Below, piece by piece: positions 56,506-64,000 of a stretch of DNA of 64,000 nucleotides. Position numbers and translations under genes: made by a program. The notes below the pieces were generated by a model. That model made no database searches, was not told the origin of the DNA, and saw nothing but the letters and a program-made list of their open reading frames with translations. Numbering within the stretch: the stretch's first letter is position 1; each line of letters starts with the position of its first letter. Source of the stretch: Nostoc linckia FACHB-104 (GTDB taxonomy: Bacteria > Cyanobacteriota > Cyanobacteriia > Cyanobacteriales > Nostocaceae); the NCBI RefSeq assembly GCF_014696615.1, contig NZ_JACJQJ010000011.1, positions 100,837-164,836 on the forward strand, given 5' to 3'.

Positions 56506-59500
56506 TACCTATACAACCAAACCCGCAATAGAGAAAGCAACTGTTCGGTATCTACGGGTTTGGTGATGTAGTCGGATGCACCTGCTTCAATACATTTTTC
56601 GCGATCGCCTTGCATGGCTTTGGCGGTGAGGGCAATGATTGGTAAAGCTCTAAATTTATTGTTCTGGCGGATCAGCTGGGTGGTTTCGTAACCGTCCATT
56701 TCTGGCATCATTACGTCCATTAACACAACATCAATCTCCGGGGTAGTTTCTAAGGTGTGAATGCCTTCTCTACCGTTTTCTGCATATAATACCTGCATTT
56801 GATAACGCTCTAGCATACTGGTGAGGGCAAAGATGTTACGCACATCGTCGTCTACTATGAGTACTTTTTTACCAGTTAGCAAATAGTCTCTGGCGTGGAG
56901 TTGTTCGAGAATTTCTCGCTTGGGTGCAGGTAAATTAGCTTGGACTCGGTGCAAGAATAAGGCTGTTTCATCTAAGAGACGTTCGGGCGATCGCACGTCT
57001 TTAACAATAATCGTGTCTGCTATCCGTCTCAGTTCTGTTTCTTGAACTCTGCTTAGTTCTTGCCCCGTATAAACAATTACAGGCAAACTCTCACCATGAG
57101 GTAACTGCTTGATTTGCTCAATTAGGTCAAAACCAGTCATATCTGGTAGGCCCAAGTCGAGGACAAGGCAATCAAAATGCTGGGTACGAATGGCTTCTAG
57201 GGCATCTGCACCTGTACCTACGGCGATGGTAGTTACGTCGCTGTTGCCGATTAATTCCACAATACTATGGCGTTGATTTTCGTCATCTTCGACTACCAGT
57301 AGGCTTTTCACTCGACGGTCGATAAAACCTTTGATTTTGGTTAAAGCCCCAGAGATGATTTCGCTGGTTAAGGGCTTTTGCAGATATGCGATCGCGCCTA
57401 GTTGTAAACCCCGTTGTCGTCCTTCTTCTACTGTCATGATATGTACAGGAATGTGACGGGTGCGGGGATTATGTTTCAGGCGATCTAATACTGTCCAACC
57501 ATCAATTTCTGGTAAGCGGATATCCAGCAAGATAGCTGAGGGCTGATATTGCTGTGCTAGGGTTAGCCCGATTCTGCCGTTTTGGGCAGTAATTACTTTA
57601 AATCCCTGCTGTCGTGCCATATCTAGCAGGATACGGGCAAAGTTAATGTCATCTTCCACAATCAGCAGTACGCGATCGTCCTCTGCGAGGATAGCGCGAT
57701 CGTCCATTAGAGATTGGGGATTGGGGACTAGGGACTGGGGACTGGGTTGTGTTCTGAGTGATAAGGAATCAGTACTCAGCACTCTCGACTCCGGAGAGAG
57801 TTGGGGGAGGTAGAAGGTAAAGGTACTACCTTGATTAGGGTGGCTGACAAGTTTAATTTCACCACCAAAGAGGCGGGCGATTTCTCGGCTAATGGACAAG
57901 CCTAAGCCTGTACCGCCATATTTGCGGCTAGTGCTACCATCGGCTTGTTGAAAAGCTTCAAAAATCACTTTTTGTTTTTCTGGTGCAATTCCGATACCTG
58001 TATCGCTAACAGAGAAAGCAATAACATTTTGGGCGCGATTTAAAGTTTCCAGAGACTGACTCCAACCTTGTTTCGCCACTTCTACCCGTAAACGTACCTC
58101 TCCAGTGTCGGTAAATTTAAAGGCATTAGACAGTAAATTCTTCAGTACTTGTTGTAAACGTTTGGCATCAGTGTAGATGGTTTGTGGTAATCCAGGAGCA
58201 AATTCCACGTTAAAGGCGAGTCCTTTATTTTGGGCGATTTGCCCGAATGTGCGCTCAAGTTGTTCGCCCAACTCGGAAAATAACATTTGGTTCATGTCGA
58301 TTGACATGGTTCCCGATTCGATTTTGGCTAAATCTAAAATGTCATTAATTAAGGTCAACAAGTCAGTACCAGCCGAGTAAATTGTCTGGCTATATTCCAC
58401 TTGCTTGGTAGTGAGATTACCTTCAACGTTATCTGTTAACAGCTTTGCCAAAATCAGCAAGCTGTTGAGTGGTGTCCGCAATTCATGGGACATATTCGCC
58501 AAAAATTCGGATTTATATTTGGATGAGAGGGCTAATTGTTCGGCTTTCTCTTCTAAGGAACGTCTTGCTTGCTCAATTTCTAAGTTTTTCCGTTCCACTT
58601 CTTTCTTCTGCAGCGCCAATAATTCGGCTTTTTCTTCTAGTTCGGCGTTGGTTTGTTGCAGTTCTTCTTGCTGTCCTTTGAGCAAATCTTCCGAAGCTTT
58701 GAGTGATTGGGCTTGCTGTTCTAGCCGCTTGTTGGTTTCCCGGAGTTCGTTTTGCTGAGTTTGCAGTTCTTCTGCTAAAGATTGGGACTGCTTCAACAAT
58801 TCTTCCGTCCGCATGGAAGCTGCGATTGTGTTGAGAACGATCGCAATACTTTCAGTTAGCTGATCGAAGAAGGTTAAATGTATCTCGCTAAAGCGGCGGA
58901 AGGAAGCTAATTCTATGACTGCTGTAACTTGTCCTTCAAACAACACGGGTAAAACAACCGCATTTAAAGGCGAAGCTTCCCCTAAACCAGAGCTAATTTT
59001 GACATAATCACTCGGTACTTCTGTTAACAGAATCCGTTCTTTTTCTAAAGCACATTGTCCTACCAAACCTTCACCCATGTAGAAGCGGTTGGCTAAATGT
59101 CGGCGTTCGCGGTATGCATAGCTACTCAGTAATTTGAGGAATGCTTGATTATCTGCGGCTTCCATCATGTAGAATACGCCATGTTGCGCTCCTACCAATG
59201 GCGCTAATTCTGAGAGGATGAGTTTAGAAACTGTTTCTAAATCGCGCTGACCTTGCAGCATTCGGGTAAACTTGGCGAGGTTAGTTTTTAACCAATCCTG
59301 TTCAGTATTTTTCTGGGTAGTCTCTCGCAGATTGGCAATCATTTGGTTGATATTGTCTTTGAGGATGGCGACTTCTCCTAAAGCTTCCACCGCAATCGAC
59401 CGAGTTAAATCGCCCTTAGTTACGGCTGTTGCAACTTCGGCGATCGCCCTTAGCTGTGTAGTTAAAGTTGCAGCTAGTTCGTTAACATTATCTGTCAAAT

Positions 59501-62500
59501 CTTTCCAAGTTCCCGCCGCCCCTGGTACTCTGGCTTGACCACCTAATTTTCCTTCGATTCCTACTTCCCGCGCTACTGTAGTTACCTGATTGGCGAAGGT
59601 GGCTAGGGTGTCAATCATTTCGTTGATGGTTTCTGCGAGGGTTTCAATTTCGCCCTTCGCATCTAACATGAGTTTGCGTTTCAAGTCCCCATTCGCCACC
59701 GCCGTTACCACTCGGGCGATACCGCGCACTTGGGCTGTTAAGTTACCCGCCATCGAGTTCACATTATCGGTCAAATCTTTCCAAGTTCCCGCGACACCTT
59801 GAACTTGCGCTTGACCGCCTAATTTTCCTTCCGTTCCCACTTCTCGCGCCACCCGCGTTACTTCCGAAGCAAAGGAACTGAGTTGATCCACCATTGTATT
59901 GATGGTGTCTTTCAACTCTAAAATTTCACCACGCACATCCACGGTGATTTTCTTGGATAAATCACCATTCGCCACCGCTTTGGTAACTTCCGCAATGTTC
60001 CGCACCTGGGCTGTCAGGTTACCCGCCATTGAGTTCACATTATCGGTCAAATCTTTCCAAGTTCCCGCGACCCCTCGGACGTAAGCTTGTACCCCCAATT
60101 TTCCTTCCGTTCCCACCTCCCTTGCTACCCGCGTTACTTCCGACGCAAAGGAATTTAATTGATCCACCATCGTGTTGATGGTGTTTTTCAACTCCAAGAT
60201 TTCGCCCTTCACATCCACAGTAATTTTCTTGGAAAGGTCGCCATTCGCCACCGCCGTGGTTACTTCCGCGATGTTCCGCACTTGGGCTGTCAAGCTTCCC
60301 GCCATGAAGTTCACGCTGTCGGTGAGGTCTTTCCACGTTCCCGCAACTCCTTTCACCTCAGCTTGTACACCCAATTTCCCTTCGGTTCCCACTTCTCGCG
60401 CTACCCGCGTTACTTCCGAAGCAAAGGAATTTAATTGATCCACCATCGTGTTGACAGTGTTTTTCAACTCTAAAATTTCCCCTTTGACATCCACAGAAAT
60501 TTTCTTCGAGAGGTCGCCATTTGCCACCGCTGTTGTCACTGCGGCGATGTTCCGTACTTGGGCTGTCAAACTTCCCGCCATGAAATTCACGCTGTCGGTG
60601 AGGTCTTTCCAGGTTCCGGCTACACCGCGCACATCGGCTTGTACGCCCAGTTTCCCTTCACTTCCCACCTCGCGCGCTACCCTGGTTACCTCAGAAGCGA
60701 AGGAGTTGAGTTGATCCACCATGATATTGATGGTGTTTTTCAACTCCAAAATTTCGCCTTTAACCTGTACAGTAATTTTCTTCGATAAGTCACCATTGGC
60801 GATCGCAGTTGCAACTTCTGCTATATTCCTTACTTGGTCGGTGAGGTTCCCCGCCATCATGTTCACCGCACCTGTTAAGTCTTTCCAGGTTCCCGCCACA
60901 CCGCGCACTTCGGCTTGTACGCCCAGTTTTCCTTCCGTTCCCACCTCTCGCGCTACCCGCGTTACTTCCGAAGCAAAGGAACTGAGTTGATCCACCATTG
61001 TATTGATGGTGTTTTTCAACTCCAAAATTTCGCCCTTCACATCTACGGTGATTTTTTTGGATAAGTCGCCAGTCGCCACCGCCGTTGTCACTTCCGCAAT
61101 ATTCCGCACCTGGGCTGTCAAACTTCCCGCCATGAAATTCACGCTGTCGGTGAGGTCTTTCCAGGTTCCCGCCACACCTCGCACATCAGCTTGTACGCCC
61201 AGTTTCCCTTCACTTCCTACTTCTCGCGCTACCCTGGTTACCTCAGATGCAAAGGAGTTAAGTTGATCCACCATTGTGTTGATGGTGTTTTTCAACTCCA
61301 AAATTTCGCCCTTCACATCTACAGTAATTTTCTTGGATAAGTCACCAGTCGCCACCGCTGTGGTTACTTCCGCGATGTTCCGCACCTGGGCTGTCAAACT
61401 TCCCGCCATGAAGTTCACGCTGTCGGTGAGGTCTTTCCACGTACCCGCCACACCGCGCACTTCCGCTTGACCGCCTAGCTTTCCTTCCGCGCCTACTTCT
61501 CGCGCCACCCGCGTCACTTCCGATGCAAAGGAGTTGAGTTGATCCACCATGATGTTGACGGTGTTTTTCAACTCCAAAATTTCGCCTTTCACATCCACGG
61601 TGATTTTCTTAGAAAGGTCGCCATTCGCCACCGCCGTGGTTACTTCCGCAATATTACGTACTTGGGCTGTCAAATTACCCGCCATCAAGTTGACGTTATC
61701 GGTCAAATCTTTCCAGGTTCCCGCCACACCGCGCACTTCCGCTTGTACGCCCAACTTCCCTTCCGTTCCCACCTCTCGCGCTACCCGCGTTACTTCCGAT
61801 GCAAAGGAGTTGAGTTGATCCACCATTGTATTAATGGTGTTTTTCAACTCCAAAATTTCACCTTTCACATCCACAGTGATTTTCTTGGATAAGTCGCCAT
61901 TCGCCACCGCCGTCGTCACTTCTGCGATATTTCGCACCTGGGCTGTTAAACTTCCCGCCATGAAGTTCACGCTGTCGGTGAGGTCTTTCCACGTACCCGC
62001 CACACCCCGCACTTCTGCTTGACCGCCTAATTTACCTTCCGCACCCACTTCTCGCGCCACCCGCGTTACTTCCGATGCAAAGGAGTTGAGTTGATCCACC
62101 ATGATGTTGACGGTGTTTTTCAACTCTAAAATTTCGCCTTTGACATTTACCGTAATTTTCTTGGAAAGGTCACCATTCGCCACCGCCGTTGTTACTTCTG
62201 CAATATTACGTACTTGGGCTGTCAAATTACCCGCCATCAAGTTGACGTTATCTGTCAAATCTTTCCATGTTCCCGCCACACCACGAACTTCAGCTTGTAC
62301 GCCCAACTTACCTTCGGTTCCCACCTCTCGCGCTACCCTGGTTACCTCAGACGCAAAGGAATTAAGCTGATCCACCATTGTGTTGACGGTGTTTTTCAAC
62401 TCCAGAATTTCGCCTTTAACATTAACAGTAATTTTCTTTGATAGGTCACCATTTGCGATCGCAGTTGCAACTTCCGCAATATTACGTACTTGGGCTGTCA

Positions 62501-63098
62501 AATTCCCAGCCATCAAGTTGACATTATCAGTCAAATCTTTCCAAGTTCCCGCTACACCGCGAACTTCGGCTTGTACCCCCAACTTACCTTCGGTTCCCAC
62601 TTCTCTGGCTACCCTGGTAACTTCTGATGCAAAGGAACCCAGCCTGTCTACCATTGTGTTGACAATATTGGCAGTTTGCAGAAACTCTCCCTTCAGCGGT
62701 CTACCTTCAATTTCTGGTGCAATAGTTTGAGATAAATCACCATTGGCTACAGCCCTAATTACTCTTGTAGTTTCAGCTGTTGGCTGCACTAAATCTGTAA
62801 TCAGAGTGTTCACAGAATTAACGCAACTCAACCACGAACCACGAACATTTCCTAAAGAAGCACGTTCCGAGACTTTGCCATCTTTACCAACAACATTACC
62901 GATGCGCTGTAACTCTGCCGCCATGCGCTCATTCTGCTCAATAATATCGTTGAGTGTATCGGCTATTTTCCCGGCGATTCCTGTTTGATCAATCGGCATT
63001 CTCGCAGAGAAATCACCTTTTTTAACCGCATTTAATGTTCTTAATAGTTGTTTTAAATCTAAATTGTCGCTTTCTTTAGTTAATTGTTCAGTAGCCAT
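56505..63098 (-). CDS. Giant soluble hybrid kinase with 14-unit HAMP array, GAF, kinase and three REC domains
   Basis: 2197 residues, no membrane helix. Residues 1-1282 hold about 14 HAMP-type units: two divergent N-terminal ones ([18 protein letters not shown]) and 12 units of 92 residues, each with GTWKDLT and GDLSKKI-like motifs. GAF (1275-1425) and a coiled coil (1430-1525) follow. His1538 ([12 protein letters not shown]) is the phosphorylated residue; Asn1658 is in the N box; ATP-lid motifs are near 1700 and 1730. Three receivers follow with Asp1859, Asp1981 and Asp2128. A short Pro/Gln/Ser stretch (1784-1798) before the first REC is encoded by heptamer repeats. Poly-HAMP cytosolic kinases resemble fungal Nik1/group III osmosensing kinases. 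The start ATG is preceded by AAGGATAAGG. Confidence 0.92.
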   Translation of the reverse strand: MATEQLTKESDNLDLKQLLRTLNAVKKGDFSARMPIDQTGIAGKIADTLNDIIEQNERMAAELQRIGNVVGKDGKVSERASLGNVRGSWLSCVNSVNTLITDLVQPTAETTRVIRAVANGDLSQTIAPEIEGRPLKGEFLQTANIVNTMVDRLGSFASEVTRVAREVGTEGKLGVQAEVRGVAGTWKDLTDNVNLMAGNLTAQVRNIAEVATAIANGDLSKKITVNVKGEILELKNTVNTMVDQLNSFASEVTRVAREVGTEGKLGVQAEVRGVAGTWKDLTDNVNLMAGNLTAQVRNIAEVTTAVANGDLSKKITVNVKGEILELKNTVNIMVDQLNSFASEVTRVAREVGAEGKLGGQAEVRGVAGTWKDLTDSVNFMAGSLTAQVRNIAEVTTAVANGDLSKKITVDVKGEILELKNTINTMVDQLNSFASEVTRVAREVGTEGKLGVQAEVRGVAGTWKDLTDNVNLMAGNLTAQVRNIAEVTTAVANGDLSKKITVDVKGEILELKNTVNIMVDQLNSFASEVTRVAREVGAEGKLGGQAEVRGVAGTWKDLTDSVNFMAGSLTAQVRNIAEVTTAVATGDLSKKITVDVKGEILELKNTINTMVDQLNSFASEVTRVAREVGSEGKLGVQADVRGVAGTWKDLTDSVNFMAGSLTAQVRNIAEVTTAVATGDLSKKITVDVKGEILELKNTINTMVDQLSSFASEVTRVAREVGTEGKLGVQAEVRGVAGTWKDLTGAVNMMAGNLTDQVRNIAEVATAIANGDLSKKITVQVKGEILELKNTINIMVDQLNSFASEVTRVAREVGSEGKLGVQADVRGVAGTWKDLTDSVNFMAGSLTAQVRNIAAVTTAVANGDLSKKISVDVKGEILELKNTVNTMVDQLNSFASEVTRVAREVGTEGKLGVQAEVKGVAGTWKDLTDSVNFMAGSLTAQVRNIAEVTTAVANGDLSKKITVDVKGEILELKNTINTMVDQLNSFASEVTRVAREVGTEGKLGVQAYVRGVAGTWKDLTDNVNSMAGNLTAQVRNIAEVTKAVANGDLSKKITVDVRGEILELKDTINTMVDQLSSFASEVTRVAREVGTEGKLGGQAQVQGVAGTWKDLTDNVNSMAGNLTAQVRGIARVVTAVANGDLKRKLMLDAKGEIETLAETINEMIDTLATFANQVTTVAREVGIEGKLGGQARVPGAAGTWKDLTDNVNELAATLTTQLRAIAEVATAVTKGDLTRSIAVEALGEVAILKDNINQMIANLRETTQKNTEQDWLKTNLAKFTRMLQGQRDLETVSKLILSELAPLVGAQHGVFYMMEAADNQAFLKLLSSYAYRERRHLANRFYMGEGLVGQCALEKERILLTEVPSDYVKISSGLGEASPLNAVVLPVLFEGQVTAVIELASFRRFSEIHLTFFDQLTESIAIVLNTIAASMRTEELLKQSQSLAEELQTQQNELRETNKRLEQQAQSLKASEDLLKGQQEELQQTNAELEEKAELLALQKKEVERKNLEIEQARRSLEEKAEQLALSSKYKSEFLANMSHELRTPLNSLLILAKLLTDNVEGNLTTKQVEYSQTIYSAGTDLLTLINDILDLAKIESGTMSIDMNQMLFSELGEQLERTFGQIAQNKGLAFNVEFAPGLPQTIYTDAKRLQQVLKNLLSNAFKFTDTGEVRLRVEVAKQGWSQSLETLNRAQNVIAFSVSDTGIGIAPEKQKVIFEAFQQADGSTSRKYGGTGLGLSISREIARLFGGEIKLVSHPNQGSTFTFYLPQLSPESRVLSTDSLSLRTQPSPQSLVPNPQSLMDDRAILAEDDRVLLIVEDDINFARILLDMARQQGFKVITAQNGRIGLTLAQQYQPSAILLDIRLPEIDGWTVLDRLKHNPRTRHIPVHIMTVEEGRQRGLQLGAIAYLQKPLTSEIISGALTKIKGFIDRRVKSLLVVEDDENQRHSIVELIGNSDVTTIAVGTGADALEAIRTQHFDCLVLDLGLPDMTGFDLIEQIKQLPHGESLPVIVYTGQELSRVQETELRRIADTIIVKDVRSPERLLDETALFLHRVQANLPAPKREILEQLHARDYLLTGKKVLIVDDDVRNIFALTSMLERYQMQVLYAENGREGIHTLETTPEIDVVLMDVMMPEMDGYETTQLIRQNNKFRALPIIALTAKAMQGDREKCIEAGASDYITKPVDTEQLLSLLRVWLYR
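57711..57747. repeat. Heptanucleotide tract inside the giant kinase gene
   Basis: Five GGGGATT/GGGGACT/AGGGACT units on the plus strand. On the coding strand they are read in frame as [12 protein letters not shown], the same peptide type as in the O-antigen-ligase-like protein, here between the ATPase domain and the first receiver. Confidence 0.85.
59253..62564. repeat. 276-bp tandem repeats encoding the HAMP array
   Basis: Twelve near-identical 276-bp units (92 codons). Units 2-3 and 4-5 share the same distinctive residue pattern (NLMAGN…GAEGKLGGQ then SFMAGS-type NFMAGS), which indicates that a two-unit, 552-bp block was duplicated. The antisense frames here are mere mirror images of the repeat. 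Confidence 0.9.
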
Positions 63099-63838
63099 AG
63101 CCTTATCCTTAAGGAATTTATATATTTTTTATCCCCCGTTTTTTTGCGGGGTTAGTGTTAAGTTCATCATTGGCGCTCTTATGCTTTGGGGAAACTTAAC
63201 CCTATGCTGAAACCCATGAAATAAGGCTGCTGCCAACACTTCTTGGAACACCATTTAGCCAATCATAACTTTTTCATAATCCTTAAGGTAGCTGCTAAAA
63301 GCAGATTTTTTGCGACATATCTATCAGTGGTTTGATTGTCTATTTCTTTAGACATATTCCTAAAGGAATAAATGAGTCTTCTAGAGCCTTAAAAAGCCAG
63401 GAAATAGGATTCAACTGGTTTAATCCATTTATGAGTTCATAGTTGTGTTTCTCAATAAAGCTGAGGGTGGGCGTAAATGATCCTTAGCTTTGGAACTAAA
63501 AATCTAGCAGTGCCAATCTGACAAGGCTTGCTACTGTTTTTGAGTAAACACTATGTAAGCCAGTGCTTTAGATGGGTTCCCTGCGTTAGAGTATTGGCGA
63601 TCGCTTATCAAAATTTGTTGTCAATCCTTGTTGACTATTTGTAACATTACTGTTAAATTAAGTTACATAAGTTAAAATATCAAAGCAAGCACAGCAAATA
63701 TAACGGCAATGCCACAATACTTTTAAAGTTGCAGTTTCAAATTTATTTGTAAAATCTATAGCTCTGCTTGCTTCAATTTTTAGCTAAAAATTTTCCTTTT
63801 CAATCGCTGTATCTAATCGTCATTTTGACTTATCCTAT
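63099..63838. other. Upstream region of the giant kinase, possible small-RNA locus
   Basis: About 740 bases with no credible protein gene on either strand. It must hold the kinase promoter on the minus strand. The plus strand ends in a strong terminator (63839-63866), so a plus-strand non-coding transcript is possible, but no promoter can be assigned with confidence. Confidence 0.4.
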
Positions 63839-63866
63839 AACCTCGGTTACTAACCGAGGTTTTTTT
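63839..63866 (+). terminator. Rho-independent terminator with no upstream plus-strand gene
   Basis: AACCTCGGTTA and TAACCGAGGTT pair around 1-5 bases and are followed by TTTTTT on the plus strand. The nearest plus-strand gene ends at 56356, so it probably serves an unannotated short transcript. Confidence 0.75.
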
Positions 63867-63920
63867 ATGACTATTGGGTAAGAAAGACAATAGAAATGAG
63901 ATAGATAAGGGCGATAAGCA

Positions 63921-64000
63921 ATACTTGTCGGTTAAGGGCAAAAGGGGAAGGGGAAAAGGGGCAAGAAAAAACCTTTAACCCTTACCCTTTCACCTTTTCC
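63921..64000. repeat. Second, inverted copy of the 6150-6275 repeat, lacking the 44-bp palindrome
   Basis: CAATACTTGTCGGTTAAGGG and the following AAGAAAAAACCTTTAACCCT match the reverse complement of 6225-6262. Where copy A has the 44-bp palindrome, this copy reads straight through (CCCTTTCACCTTTTCC). The copy is cut by the window end. Confidence 0.75.

Noticed and set aside
59272..62988. Many plus-strand open frames of 60-117 codons across the HAMP region
   Set aside because: They are antisense images of the 276-bp repeats, recur with each unit, and have no ribosome-binding sites; the minus-strand kinase explains the codon pattern.
1..64000. tRNA or rRNA genes
   Set aside because: I saw no cloverleaf-like or rRNA signature while reading, but I could not run a covariance search, so short tRNAs cannot be fully excluded.

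Overview
The window looks like chromosomal DNA of a filamentous, Nostoc/Calothrix-type cyanobacterium. The evidence is the density of HIP1 sites (GCGATCGC), heptanucleotide tandem repeats and small palindromic repeats of types abundant in Nostocales, together with cyanobacterium-typical genes: a dapL aminotransferase, a fused pyrF-pyrE, a dnaK with an unusual tail, pentapeptide repeats and very large multi-sensor kinases. I recognised no rRNA, tRNA or phage genes. Genes sit on both strands in short operons.

Layout. 1-3180 (minus): a sugar-nucleotide/glycosyltransferase operon (gmd plus two GT4 enzymes) headed by a frameshifted membrane-protein remnant. 3334-5713: sdhA and a small membrane protein ending in a terminator. 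5901-6354: a composite MITE-like element. 6377-8942: a WD40 protein and a small membrane protein. 9639-17366: a c-di-GMP enzyme (FHA-PAS-GAF-GGDEF-EAL), a methyltransferase-like gene, an AI-2E-family permease, pyrimidine synthesis, and a molybdopterin oxidoreductase with a cytochrome b.

17639-36353 is the most coherent block. A 1682-residue hybrid kinase ending in an Hpt domain is followed by an RsbW-like kinase, a response-regulator/PP2C phosphatase and a STAS antagonist, which together make a full partner-switching set. Beside them lies a minus-strand operon encoding three DUF3131 proteins and a BcsA-like family 2 glycosyltransferase. A second STAS paralogue, a pentapeptide protein and an exported SGNH esterase follow. 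My reading (inference) is an exopolysaccharide synthesis and modification locus governed by phosphorelay plus partner switching.

36688-53381 is mostly housekeeping and small genes: dapL, an ankyrin protein, an M23 peptidase, a HicAB-like pair, dnaJ and dnaK, an M28 peptidase, a bestrophin, a TUDOR-like protein, a ComFB-like protein, a renalase-like oxidoreductase and an O-antigen-ligase-like polymerase. 53382-64000 holds a REC-PAS-kinase-REC protein, a two-gene unit with a retropepsin-like aspartic protease, and a 2197-residue soluble kinase with about 14 HAMP units, 12 of them in a 92-residue tandem array.

Repeats are a theme of their own. Heptamer arrays and palindromic elements occur between genes and also inside open reading frames, where they encode extra protein segments. 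One palindrome can be seen as an insertion by comparison with an apparently empty copy of the same host repeat at the window end.
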